From Chlorokybus atmophyticus (Eukaryota > Streptophyta > Chlorokybophyceae > Chlorokybales > Chlorokybaceae): a stretch of 64,000 nucleotides of DNA. Position numbers and translations under genes: made by a program. The DNA lies in the NCBI GenBank assembly GCA_009103225.1, contig RHPI01002533.1:741887-805886 (forward strand). Direction: 5' to 3'. Below the pieces are notes generated by a model. It ran no database searches. It had not been told where the DNA came from and worked only from the letters and a program-made list of their open reading frames with translations. Shown here one piece after another: positions 1 through 11,594 of the stretch; the stretch's first letter is position 1; the number at the start of each line of letters is the position of its first letter.

Positions 1-40
<40 letters not shown>

Positions 41-123
41 ACGTTTACGTATATGTATGTATTTACGTATACATACGCATACGTATACATACGCATACGT
101 ATACATACGTAAACGTATATGTG

Positions 124-155
<32 letters not shown>

Positions 156-222
156 TATATATATGTATATGTATATGTATATATATATATACATATACAT
201 ATATATATGTGTGTGTGTGTAT
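1..222. repeat. AT/GTATAC microsatellite tract
   Basis: The window opens with (AT)n, passes into interspersed GTATACRTA words, then (CA)n, (TA)n and (GT)n blocks ending at about 222. Open frames through this tract are purely repeat-derived. It lies inside the intron or upstream sequence of the coiled-coil gene that begins at 242. Confidence 0.9.
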
Positions 223-241
223 AGCAACAGAGTACTTGCAG

Positions 242-751
242 GAGCAAGAAAAGAAGAACACAAGAGATGAGGCGGCCGCCAGAGCAACTCGACACAGATT
301 GCGCGAAGTTGAGCGGCAACTCGAGAAGGTGAACGCCAGGTTTGAGGACTCGCAGAGGGAACTTGAGAAGGCATTGCAGCAGGAAAGCATGCTGTCGGCC
401 GACAACCACAGTCTCAAACACAAGGTGAGGCAAGCTAAGTATCCCATGATTGGCATTGCAAGTTGTTCACCTGTTTACTGAAAGTTTGCTCACAGTTGAA
501 CTCATTGCGGGAGGAGAATCAGTCCATGTTGGTAATGTACGACAAGTGGCTCAAAACGCTCACAGCAAGGTGCGCATGTCAGTATAATCTGTCACGCATC
601 GTTGGGTATCAGCATGGCAAGCACGTGCTCTGATAAGCCAACAACATGCAGGGAGTCGCCCGTGTCGTTGGATGGCATTGGACATGCGCAGAGTGCAGAG
701 TTCCTTGTCAGGCAACAACTGGCTCACCTGGAAAGACCGCACTCTGGTTGA
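242..751 (+). CDS. 3' end of a coiled-coil protein gene (partial)
   Basis: Three exons keep one frame: 242-424 (acceptor TTGCAG, donor GTGAGG), 496-569 (donor GTGCGC) and 652-751, which ends at a TGA. The first exon encodes 61 residues of charged heptad-like sequence rich in E, R, K, Q and L, for example [20 protein letters not shown]. The second continues with [19 protein letters not shown]. The visible 118 residues are therefore mostly alpha-helical coiled coil with a polar tail. The 5' part lies beyond the window, separated from it by the microsatellite tract. I do not recognise the family; cytoskeletal or centrosomal coiled coils look like this but the similarity is not specific. The last exon is the least certain: a further open stretch at 767-940 followed by GTAAGG could be an alternative 3' exon. 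Confidence 0.55.
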
Positions 752-2493
752 AGCCCTGCGAGCTGTGTGCAGTCAATGATGTCTGAACAGAAGAAGTGTG
801 CTGTGAGCATGCACGGCATGCGCAGCCAGCCAGATGGTGGAGCAAGCAGTGATGACGGTACGAAGCACACCACCACAAGCACAAGCAATGCAGGACTCGA
901 TGCAGGCTGCCCCAAGCCCCCACAAGTGCGTGACTATGTGAAGGTAAGGCGACACCATCAGTAGGAACTCCATTGGCGCCAGCAGCACCACATCAGCTTC
1001 GCCAAAGCGTGCCATAAGGCATGAATGGATTTGAGTGCACGGACGGCCAGTGGACATTGGCTAAGCAATAGTGCTATCTATGCTATCGTTGTGGCGCATG
1101 CTGTTGTGTCTGTAGAAAGTGGGACGTTGCCTACAGAAACCCTGTGGACCCACCCTCTAATGGTGGTAATAAGAATTGGAGCTAAGCGAATAGAGGGTGA
1201 GATTACCCTCAACCACCTTGTGTAAGTGTTACATGAAGAACATGACAACAATTGATCAAGGTACACAGGTCGCAACCGGCAAGGTCCGGTCGGGACCAAT
1301 AAACGTGCGGAACACCGCGACTCACTATTACCATTTATATGCAACTGTTGGCTGTCAGTGCTACACCATGTAGAACTGCACATTACACAACCTCAGACAC
1401 ACACATACACGTAACTACGCTACGTGAGCGCCGTGTCCGCCTCAGTTGTTGGGGAGCTTTGTGCCACAAGACCCGAGTGCGGAATCACTGCGCAGTGCCG
1501 AAGAGTCGAGCCATTCGATTTGCTGGGCGGCGAAGAACATGCATAGGCCGCCAGATCGAACCTCAGCAGGTGGACATTTCCAGGCATGACCTACTAACAA
1601 ACATGTGTAAAAGCATGCACCATGAGCATGCAAACGTGTGCAAACGCGTACAACACCAACACCAACACAAGTCGAAGGACTTAATGTACTGCAGGGAAGC
1701 CCCGAGCAATTGCTCTTTGGCTGAAGTGTTGAGAAATAAACAATGAAAAACTACGCATTTTATACTAGGCTCCAAGCTGGTCTTATTGGGCTAGCTATGC
1801 ATGTTAAGTATACAAGAATGCATGAGGTAGCCACATCAACAAGAAAGCGTGACCAAGCATGTTAGTAATGTACAATGTAATATGCAAATGAAGAACTCAT
1901 GGATAAAAGTCCATGCTTTTACAGAATAAAGCATAACCTACTTCGGTAAGATTGAGACTCGGTGATTAAGGGGTGCGCCACCTCTCTCTCTGCAAAACGC
2001 GTTGAATGATATTATCACCGTTTGTGATGTATATCAGCGTGTGCGGAGATGTCAGCTGGTGGGGCCACGGATAGCAATGGTGGCATAAGTTCCGCACTTA
2101 CGTGTCCACAGTGCTTGCAAAAATGCAGTTCCTTACCGCTGTCAACCAGTGCTGGTGCGGCAACTAGCCTCTCACTCAGACATGTGCTGGTGCGTGTCAC
2201 ATCAGACACGTCCTTGCACTCAGAGTAGCAGTAGTAGCAGTTGCAATTCGGCGTGTCCAGTGTGACCACAAGCAACCACACTAGCAGCACTTCGTCTGCA
2301 AATTGCCTATCAATTGCTTTGCAGTCAACTGCTTGTTACACGTTCACATTGAGCAATGCATTTGTCTGTATGCCATGTTGAACCCAGCCCATGGCGTTAG
2401 ATCATTTGTGACTGCACAGACATTGACATTGCAAACTTAACGAGCTGACTGATGCGGACACACCACACCAAACACAGAAACCGTCGTTTGCAC
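752..2493. other. Intergenic, no gene seen
   Basis: Short frames on both strands lack splice-linked continuity or recognisable motifs. This is 3' flank for both the left-edge gene and MED17, which converge here. A TGTAAC word near 2335 on the minus strand could serve as an algal-type polyadenylation signal for MED17 (inference). Confidence 0.5.
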
Positions 2494-5400
2494 TCAGCCC
2501 GTGTCCATTGGCGTTGGCAGCAACTCTTTTAGCTTCTTGCGTATGGCAATCGCGACAGCGCGCAGCTGATGGTGGCCATGATTGGTGCCTGGCCAGGTCT
2601 TGTGGGAGATCTCCATTGTCACACTTGCCGCTTGAGCCGCACTGCCTTCATCTGAAGGACCCGCAGCGCTGCCGTCGTCCACAGAACCCTCCACCCTCAG
2701 CTCGATCGACCCCGCCGACTTTGCACAAGCCGTGATGTCCGCCACAAGCGTCCCGAACCGCATCTGAGCCTGGCTCGAAGCCCGCACCACCGTGCCCTGT
2801 CCGCCAAGAGACTGCACCTCCTGGCGCAGATCTTCAAAAAAGTGCGCAATCACCTGGGTAACAGAAGACGTGCACACGGTTGGATGAGCAAAGAGAGAGC
2901 AACTCAGCACACGAGAAACTCCGTAAACTACCTGCGATTGAATGAAAGTTGGCAGCTCTGAGACTGACAGTGTCAAAGGCAAGCCCAGCAGTTCTGGATA
3001 GGCGCCAGTGGCAGCGATGAAATTGCCTTTCCTTTGCAACTGCCCTGACACCCCATTCTTGCCATGGCGGCTGGCGTCGAGTGCGCCTGTGAGGCCAGCA
3101 ACTTCTATGGCGGAGCCACGGACGATGAGAAGACACGACACGCGAGGCCGGATGTCCACTGCGCACGCTGAGACACAGAACGACAAGCCTGCTTGCGAGC
3201 GCAGCCTGATTGAAGGGTATAACTGAGCCTGTCACCACATACAAGTGAACTGCTTGGTGACCTTGGCGAAATGTGCAAGAGGTATGCTTTGATGATTGAT
3301 AACCATTTTACAGTGGCTGTGGTAGACCATGCCATGCAGCGGTGGGTATCATCTCAATTCACGAAATTTATTCTACTTTACATACCTGCTGTTCCAAGGT
3401 CTGCACGACAGCAGAACGCACAGCGCCATGGTGAAGAACCTGGCAGGTGCGAGCGAGCACAGTCCGTTCGGCATCTCGGCGATCGCGCTCCTTGTTTACC
3501 TTGATACCCGCAGACGGCCGGCGCGGAAGGTCCACCTGCTTCGGCCACAAGGACTGCAAGTACGCCTGCTCAATCGCTATGCGCACGGCTGCTTGGGACG
3601 GCATGGTCAAAGAGCCGATTGTTGTGTCTGCACCAGCATCGTTCAGCCTCAAGCGTAACTTGTGGCCTTGCCCATACATCACCTCCAGGTCGCGATGCAC
3701 CATGTGCACCACATCTATGTGCTCCCTTGCCACCAGCGCATCAGCATTTGCAGCTTCGAAAACCTGGCAGTCAAAACTCAGCTCGATCCACACGTATGCT
3801 GTTGAAGAGTGCCTTCATGCAGGACATGTACCTGTTGCTGAAAAGCAGCAAACTGCGCGCGGCTGAGAGTCATGTGTGCAGCGGCGACGTGGTCTTCGGA
3901 CTCGGTGTTGCTGTTAGGGTATACAAGCGACGCCCCTGCCGTGGAATGCTCAACAGCTACAGTTCCCAATTGAGGCCTCGCTGATGGACAAGACTCCACA
4001 AGCAGCGTGACATCAGGTAATCCGGGAGGGAGATGCATGGTGAAAGGGTGTCGCTGGATTGGGATGAGCGGCGGGCGGACAGGCGGTAGAGCTGGCTGCG
4101 AAGAAGATGGCGCTGCTCCCCATGGCACAGGGAAAGACAAGTCTACAGCAAACGTGTACTCGGACGCCCGAGGTGCGCGCTGCAGGCGCCACGCACGCTG
4201 AAGACGGAGCAGATCATCGTACAGCCGCTGCTCGCGCGACACGTGCGACTGCAGGGACTCCACGCCTTGTCGCAGTCGAGCAGCTGCGCCCTAACATCAG
4301 CAAGCACTGGGGACGTATGCAACAAAGAGCAATACCGGTAGACATGTTGCTGACAAGCCATACCACACAACCGGCTTGCACATGCAAGCGTTCTGAGGCT
4401 GACAAGAAACATGCGTATTATGTTGGAATATGACAACTTGCACGACTAAGCAAGTTGGCAAGATCATACTTGAAGGATGCAAGCTAACCGTACATTGAGC
4501 GCTTGTCGATTAACAAATATGCGCGACACAAGCTCCTCAGCAGCCTCTTGTGGCGAGGGCTTTGGTTTGGTGATGTTGGCCACCGCCAGATCTTGTGCTT
4601 TTTCAACCTGCAACCAGCAGCAATAACAGGAACGCTTTGAAGCTGGACATGGTTATTGCAAGTTGATGCACAATGCCGAAACACAAAAAGTATAATGCAG
4701 CCATGCATGAGGTTGTGACACACAGCACGAGAGTATTGTCCATAACCATGCAGTGCCTGAAGTGGGGAGGCCGTACGCGCAACGGGAAGCGTCGACGGAC
4801 AAGGTCGCATCATCACGGTCGTCATCTATCGATGCCGACCGTGATGATGTCGACGACCTCAACCGTGCAAGGGCTACCTGACACGCTGGTGTGGACCATC
4901 AATATCATCACGGTCGCTGTCGACGGGCAACGCACCCTTGTCCGACAACACTTTCCATTGGCGTGTGGCCTCCCCATCTTAGGCTGCATGCAGGCATGGA
5001 GTCCACATGTTTACCCTAAGACTTAAGCCCGTGGAGCTCTTAGTCGCCTAACGTGGGCAAGGCATGTGGAGGCTCTAGAGTGTTGTGCAAGACATGCTCA
5101 TGCTCTCCTTCGTGCATTGCAAGCAGGAAGGGAAGGGAAATGTCAGCAATGAAGCAAAGATCACTCTAAACACAAGCAAGAAACAACTACTCACGCATTG
5201 CAATTGAAGCATGCAGCCAACCTGCCCAATGATGTCGATAAGGATGCCAAGTTCGGTCTGTGCGGAAGCAAGCTGTTCCGCAACTGCTTGCCACTTGGGG
5301 GCTTCCGCCTGCTTGTCTAGTGCATTGGCGGCGGAAGAGGAGGCGGCAGACGAGGCGGCAGGCGCAGCATGCAAGCGCAGAAGGGCCGCCTCCGGAGGCG

Positions 5401-5524
5401 GCCTAAGGGCGGGCTCCTCCGTGCCATCCTCAGCAACGAGCTGCACCACATGCCGCCCGCTCTGCAGCCCAAGTGCGGACAGCCTCAGCGCAGGCATCCC
5501 GGTACCTACACTTGCCTCACCCAT
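2494..5524 (-). CDS. MED17: Mediator complex subunit 17
   Basis: Six exons on the minus strand join in frame: 5524-5222, 4607-4494, 4290-3832, 3763-3386, 3228-2932 and 2853-2494 (stop). They give about 636 residues, close to the roughly 650 of plant MED17. Diagnostic stretches match the plant family as I remember it: KWQAVAEQLASAQTELGILI then ITKPKPSPQEAAEELVS in the N-terminal part, REQRLYDDLLRLQRAW followed by an FAVDLS segment, and a C-terminal ISHKTWPG stretch. MED17 sits in the head module of Mediator, which links transcription factors to RNA polymerase II in the nucleus. Exon 1 could instead run to 5195, but the donor at 5221 gives the family spacing. The ATG at 5524 is the first in frame; MPALR, ten codons later, is an alternative start. 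The upstream intergenic DNA is shared with the divergent ankyrin-BTB gene. Confidence 0.85.
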
Positions 5525-5838
5525 GCCACGATGACCACCTCATCGACACCGTCACCACCACCGCCGCCAACAACTCGACCCACACTAAGCCTGAGCCTAA
5601 GCCTAAGCCAAGGCCTAACCTAAACGTAAACCTAAATCAAACCTAAACCTGAACCCTTCCAGGCTTGATGATGTGAATTAATGTGATCCGAACTGAGCCT
5701 TATGGATTCAGGTTCACGCTGGGCTGTTATATCGTACTGCAGGTGACCAGCTGCCACGTGGCGGCTTGTCAGGAGGTGGCGGCGGCGGCGGTGGTGCAGA
5801 AGGGGGAAAGAGCGGAAGGGGCAGGTTCGAAAGGTGCA
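5525..5838. promoter_or_regulatory. Divergent promoter region with degenerate CCTAAR repeats
   Basis: The 314 bases between the start codons of MED17 (-) and the ankyrin-BTB gene (+) must hold both promoters. At about 5583-5660 there is a run of CCTAAG, CCTAAC and CCTAAA hexamer-like words. Read on the other strand these are TTTAGG/TTAGGC words resembling degenerate plant-type telomere repeats or telo-box promoter elements. No TATA box stands out. Confidence 0.45.
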
Positions 5839-7881
5839 ATGGACGACTTCGACTTTGCCATGGCTGCCGGGCAGGGTGTTGCGACGGCCGTCAAGGACAA
5901 TGCGCAGGGTGCGGAGCTGAGCATCGACGAGGAAGACCTCGCCGGCATTTGCGGCATTTCGCTGGACGAGGACGCCGTCAACGAGCTTCTTCTGTTTAGG
6001 TGCATCGAGGAGGACAAGCTTGAAACCGTCCACGCCTTGCTGGACCGCAATCTCGCCCGCCTTGACACCTTCAACGACAAGGTACACAACATGACATGCA
6101 AGCAGCCTTGCATGTCATGCATGTAGGGTTTCTGTCACCCAGAGTGTGCCTTGAACAATGTTGTCACAAGACACATGGCATTGTGTATTCTTTGCGCCAC
6201 CTCCAGGTCGCATTCTGCGTCCTTGTTGGTTGGCAGTCCGAGCAGCCTGGCACGCACTACAACTGTGCAGCGTAAGGTGTCATGCATATTACGCATGGAC
6301 TCATTGAGTGATGGAGGCTCCTGCTTGTCAACACATGCATGGTGTCAATATACACATGTGTGTGCGGCCAGCTGCATGCCTGACATGACTAATGCATTGC
6401 ACAGGGCTTGACGCCGCTGCAGTGGGCAGTGTACCATTTTCAGCACCACCGCAAACCTGATACTGTTCGCTTTCTCCTCGATAAGGGTGCGGACCCGTTG
6501 CAACCGTGTTCAACCTCTTCCAACACGGCGACCCCGCACACGATCGGCTACACACTGCGGGATCCACGCTACGCCCACTACCACCTTGAGCCTCGTGCAG
6601 TGCACCTTAAAGCCCACACGACTGCGCTCGCACTCGCATTGGAGTTGCAAGCCTCGTTGCAAGATGCCGCGTGGGAATTTGCTCACTTTGATGCGGTGCT
6701 GCGCTTGCTTTGCGCCGCAGCCGTGCAGCGCGTGGACGCGAAGGAGAGACCTCCGCAGCGTCTCAAGGAGGTGTCAGTGGCTTCGCATGTGGTGTCGGGT
6801 TGGAAGGCTGTGTTCGATGAGCGCAGTGACCCCGCGCAAGTGTGCATTCGCATCCCGTTTGCTGATGACATCATCGTGCTGCGCTCGTTGGTTGAGTACT
6901 GCTCGCCTGTGCTCGCCTCCCTTCTATCCAATGTTGACCAAAACATTCGTGAACCCATCACTGGTGTCAGTGCCGCCGCCGCTGAGAGCGTTGCCAGCTG
7001 GTTCTTCGGCATGACTGTGCGCCCACCTGTCGTCCTCGAGCTGGACCCTGCTGTTACAGGAGTCCGTCCACAAGTAAGCTTACACTTGACAACCATCCAC
7101 TGGAAGGTTCACTCGATGATGACCGTGTTACTTGTACATACAATATGGTGTATGAACGCGCATGCAAGTGTGAACAGCATACAGCATGCGGGCAGTTATT
7201 TACCATTCAATAACTTACCACTGGGCTGACCTATTGTACCTTCACTACCACTACTACTAACACCACCTGTGTTCCTCAGGTGGTGCGGTGCATGCTGCAG
7301 TGGATGTATACAGGGCAAGTTGACGACCACGACATGCATGATCTAGGGCCGGAGCTGATGCTTGCTTCCCATAAGGTGCGCCCCACGATTCAGCATCCAT
7401 TCTAGTAATTGCGCATGCTCATTCACTGTGATCATGGCACTGGCGCGCAGTTTAAAGTGGTCGATTTGATGGAGGTCTGTGCTGCACGCATCATGATCCG
7501 CGTTGGTGAGCACACCGTGTTGCATCGGTTTTTTTGATTACAGAAGTGTGTTATCAGTTGTGTGCGCTGCAGCATGGCTCTCAAACCTTTTCACACGCGA
7601 CAGGAAATGTCGCCATGGTGCTCAATGCAGCCACGTCTTGCGGGGTGCCGTATCTTGTGCGCGAGAGCGCGGTGTTTCTCAAGGGGCTGTACGATGCACA
7701 GGAGCAGGGGCCGGTGTCCGGGGGCGGCAAGGGGCATGCTCACTTGGGCGGAGAGAAAGAGGGGTTCCGCAGCTTTGCTCACATGTTCGAACCTCAAGAG
7801 CCGAACCAACTGTACTCTGCACCTTCTGCACCCCAGCAACCGCTGCCACCAGTCACGCCCCAGCAACAGCAACAAACATGA
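5839..7881 (+). CDS. Ankyrin repeat and BTB domain protein
   Basis: Five exons in frame, 5839-6081, 6405-7073, 7280-7375, 7451-7505 and 7544-7881 (TGA), give 466 residues. An acidic N-terminus is followed by about two ankyrin repeats at residues 55-115, with LLLFRCIEEDKLETVHALLD and then GLTPLQWAVYH and VRFLLDKGADP. A BTB fold covers about residues 195-345: FADDIIVLRSLVEYCSPVLA, a loop, VVRCMLQWMYTGQVDDHDM, then VVDLMEVCAARIM. The tail is Gly- and Gln-rich. Such proteins commonly act as substrate adaptors for cullin-3 ubiquitin ligases (family knowledge); the specific partner is unknown. The chosen ATG at 5839 starts MDDFDF. An in-frame upstream extension to 5683 exists but lies in the shared promoter and lacks conserved content. 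Confidence 0.75.
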
Positions 7882-8578
7882 CACAACTATATTGGTTATT
7901 GTGTCGCTCATCCTGCTGCCGCAGTTGCCATTATACGACTTCACATGCATTGGGTTATAGCACTAACCATGACCCAACACATGGGCGAAGTGCCTCATGT
8001 ACGCTGTGAGCGGCATGCAAGGTCGTTTTGTATTTGTACATAGTAATAAGCAGAGGTAGGTGTCGGTAATCAGTTACTTCAAGGCTTATGTTCAGCGGCG
8101 CATAGGCAGAATAGTACTGTACTCCTTTTGTATAATGCAAGTCGTTTCTTGAGCTGGTGTTTTCAACTGGTTGTCCTGGTTGTCCTTCAACTAAAACAAT
8201 CAGCATGCAAAATGGGAGGGGGCAGGGTGACAGTCTGCTTCCTGTGCTGTCCATGGCCATGCATGATGTGTAGATGAGGTCTACTGCTATGCGGCGTTGA
8301 TTCCCAGCACTGTGTCACTCTAACACATGCGCAAAGGCAGAAGGCAGAAGGCATGCCTGTGTGTAAGAACTCATTCAGCCATGTTGGGCACAATCGTACA
8401 GCAGCAATGGCTCCTTGACTAGTGGTTGCAGTCCATTTCCGTCTCAGTTTCGATGCAAGTTGCGCAGCATGCCTCCTGATTTGCATTCGTGGACGGGGAG
8501 TTGAAGCTACTTCCCACTAACTGATGCAAGGCAGACACATCCGTCCATATAACAGGCTCTGACGCTGGTGAACTGAAC
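7882..8578. other. Intergenic between convergent genes
   Basis: Tail-to-tail spacer between the ankyrin-BTB gene and the lipase gene, presumably both 3' UTRs. No splice-supported coding sequence or RNA gene was seen. Confidence 0.5.
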
Positions 8579-10252
8579 TTACAACAGATACTGTGACCAC
8601 TCCGACACCACCTGTGCAGTGCCGTACCAAGGTTTCTTTGCTTCATCGACCTCCTCTCCGCTTGTTGGTCCTCTTCCGGCATGGCGAACTCCAGGAAGCA
8701 CCAAGTGTTCCCAGCCGTTCAGGAGCGTACTCTCAACTGGGCACACACCATCGCCCCACACATTGCCCACGCCACAATTTACTTGATACGAGGTGTAGGC
8801 TATCTCTTCACCCGACAGACCACGAATCAACTGCGGCAACCTCCAACTGCGGCCCTGAATTGACCGCCCACAAACACCGACACACCTCACTGCCGACTGC
8901 CTCACAAAGAAGTCATCGGGGTAGAAGAAGTTGGCGTATTGGAGACTGCTGCTTCTTGCCTGTGGCCGATACAGCACCAGACTTGAACAAGCTGACTATG
9001 TACCATTGTGAGCAATGAAGAATGCGCCTCTGTTGCATGAAAAGGTTGCTATCATCTCACCTCATCTGGCAGTCCTTCGCGCTCCTCTCCTCGGCGCCTT
9101 TCTGGAACCCTACCAAAAGGGTACTTCTGCACCAGCAAACCCACGCACTAAGGCTCTCATACCAGTGCCTTGCAAGCATGGAGCGCCGTTCTGGAGTCAT
9201 TGCATGGTGCATGCACTACATGCGAGTAGGCTGTATGGACTGCATTGTACTCCAAGCAGTGATTCAACACAACACCGACAGAAGGGGGTCATACCTCATT
9301 GCTGAGGTGTGGAGTGCCTAGAGTAAGCAAAGAGGCAACCATGCCCGCATGTCCATATACTTCCCCATCGTAGACACGCTCACCCATCAAGATGCGAGCC
9401 AGCCAACCGCCTGCCAGTATGTTCTTACATTGAATGTGCTGCAGACATGAGGTACGTGCAAGTTGCGCACGCTATTACATGCTGCTGTACTATGCAAGTG
9501 CCTGAGCACTTCCACGCTAGTAACACAAGGTAAGAGATACAATGCAGCTTGTCGTCGCCATACACTGCGCGTTAGAAACCTGACCTGCAGAGTGTCCAAC
9601 AAGGTTGACTTTTTGCTCTCCATGGTTGCGGTATACTTGCTTCAAGACTTCCTCAGTGCGCTTCAGGTAGAAACTGAATGAGGCTCCAAACAACGTACTA
9701 CACCAGTCATCTGTTGCGATGCGGACAAGGGTTGAGCGTCCAGCACACGTGCAAAACAATGGTAGCTTAGGCCACTTACCTGATCGTATAGGAACAATGT
9801 AGACATGAAACCCGAGGTCCTGCAAGCTGACAACCGCTTGTCAGGTGCAAGCAATGCTTGTAACACGCTTGCACGAAAACAGCTAATGCCACTGCCTGTG
9901 GCAATACGTGCAGGTAGCTGTTGCATGTGTAACAGTTGCAAGCCACAACAATGCACGCACAAGCAACGAGGCTCTGTTGCGCAAACCAGGCTGTGAACAT
10001 GTTACAGAGAAGCAGATCCACAGATCTGGAGGTGACAATTACAATGCATCATTCGTGTGCTCATTGCACCGTCACCTGCAGGTGCTGAGACATGACAAAG
10101 TATGTCGCTGAAGAATTGAGAAACCCAGGCAGCAGAACTATAGGAGCCCTGTCTTCCTTGACCTTTGGTGCATAGTAGAAGGCATCAAGGCGATTGGAGG
10201 TAGCAGCTATCCACAACAGAGCACACACATCAGCCAGAGTGGAAGCAGGCAT
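8579..10252 (-). CDS. Alpha/beta-hydrolase, lipase-like (cyanobacterial/plant type)
   Basis: Six exons on the minus strand, 10252-10076, 9819-9780, 9710-9585, 9410-9295, 9101-9061 and 8951-8579 (TAA), give about 290 residues. An oxyanion-hole-like APIVLLPGFLNSSATYF is followed by the nucleophile elbow VNLVGHSAGGW (GxSxG, Ser split across the exon 3/4 region), then LLTLGTPHLSNE, a SYQVNCG/GNVWGDGVCPVES segment with the likely acid residue, and LPGVRHAGRG with the likely catalytic His. The order of these blocks matches PGAP1-like lipases of cyanobacteria and plants, which hydrolyse ester bonds in membrane or storage lipids. Exon 5 is short and its boundaries are set by phase. The start at 10252 follows an in-frame stop, so either this ATG is used or an upstream exon joins inside the first exon. 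A GC-rich patch at 10480-10720 could hold such an exon. Confidence 0.75.
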
Positions 10253-11594
10253 GCAGTGAAGTCAACCTGCATGCAAGACACACCAAAGTTTACTCATCAA
10301 AACATCCAGCCGCTGCCTTTGCAAAGACTGCTGAAAATCAAGCCAGAATGGTACTCGAGAACTTGTGACATAGAACAATGCAGCTTGGTAACGCATGCAG
10401 TTACCTCACGATTAACTGCATGCATTCTGAACAACGCTTTGCAGCATACTTGTCTTGCAATGTTGTCTAGCCCATCGTCCCCTTCCCCCACGTCGGCCGT
10501 CCACACGGACAGCCGGCCAGGACAGCGGCGGCAGCGTCGCTGGCAGGGGAACCATCACTGCGCACATGGCTCAATTCTGGGGAGACGAGGGAAAGGTCAC
10601 CCTACCAGCTTGCGGGCGCCGTCAACGCGACGACTCGACAGTGCTTCAGCCTCACCTCGCCACTGGCCTCAGCGGTGACGCCGCCATCTCCGCCGCCCGC
10701 CATGACTTCCCATGCATGCTCGGCTAAACACATACATGCATTGCGTACTGCGGAGTGCATGTGATCAGTGCACATTCAGTGCCTTAACGGGGCTCCACTG
10801 CGGCCAACAAGCCCGTTAGTAATGCATTAAGGCATGGCAAAGAATGAGCTTAATGCTGCAATAAGGGCGTAGTAAGTCAGCGGTGGTTAGGGTTAGGGTT
10901 TTGCAGCGGTGCTTTCGGCCTGTCTTTGGCGCCATTGCCTCGGGTGTCGGCGCCGTCGTCGTCAGCCATAGCTGCGGCTATGTGATGACTTGATTGGGTT
11001 TGGGATTCTGTCGTGTGGCGATATGTCGTGAAGCTGTGACGGCGTTTTGCATGCATGCATTGCTTACTGTGCATGTCGGCGTCGTAAGTTCGCAGTTGCC
11101 ACCGAGGCGGTGCATGGCGGCAACAACTCGAGGTTTGCGCTGCAAAGTTAGCATGTTGTGATTGTTTCTTTTGAACGTTAATTACAACGCACCTGTGTGT
11201 CACGCTGCTTTGCATTTGCTTGCGCTGCTCTTGTGCGCCATACTTGTATTTATTGCCCCCATAGCACTAGCATTCCAAGGGTTTACATTTGTTATCGTTG
11301 CCAAGATTGTTGCAAGGGCAGTGTATTGAGCAGCTGACAGACTTGTGTTCGCTTGCATTTTACGTCGCTTACGTTGCTTTGAACAACTGCTCTGCACTTT
11401 ACCCCCCTTATCATCGGGGTAGCTTGTAGTTGGCGAAGACTTGTTAACAGTTTGTTGCCGCTCCGGCGCTCATGATTGGGTGATTTTTTGCAGTGCCGTT
11501 GTATTTTGGTGGGGTCACCATTCTTGGGAAGTCCAATTGGTGCACGATGAGCAAACCTGTTTCCTAGCATCTGAGGGTAATACTGCTTGGTGCC
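10253..11594. other. Divergent intergenic region with GC-rich patch and telo-box
   Basis: This separates the lipase (-) from U2AF (+). The 10480-10720 part is unusually GC-rich and open on both strands. On the minus strand a short MAGGGDGGVTAEASGE exon followed by GTGAGG could be a 5' leader exon of the lipase (weak). At 10885-10902 sits GGTTAGGGTTAGGGTTTT, a telomere-like telo-box, which in plants marks promoters of housekeeping and ribosomal genes. Confidence 0.4.

Noticed and set aside
242-751. Assigning the left-edge coiled coil to a named cytoskeletal family
   Set aside because: Only generic heptad character is visible; no specific motif supports a name.
10877-11215. Minus-strand frame ending MADDDGADTRGNGAKDRPKA
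   Set aside because: It runs into the telo-box-like repeat (NPNPNH), has no splice-linked continuation and no recognisable domain.
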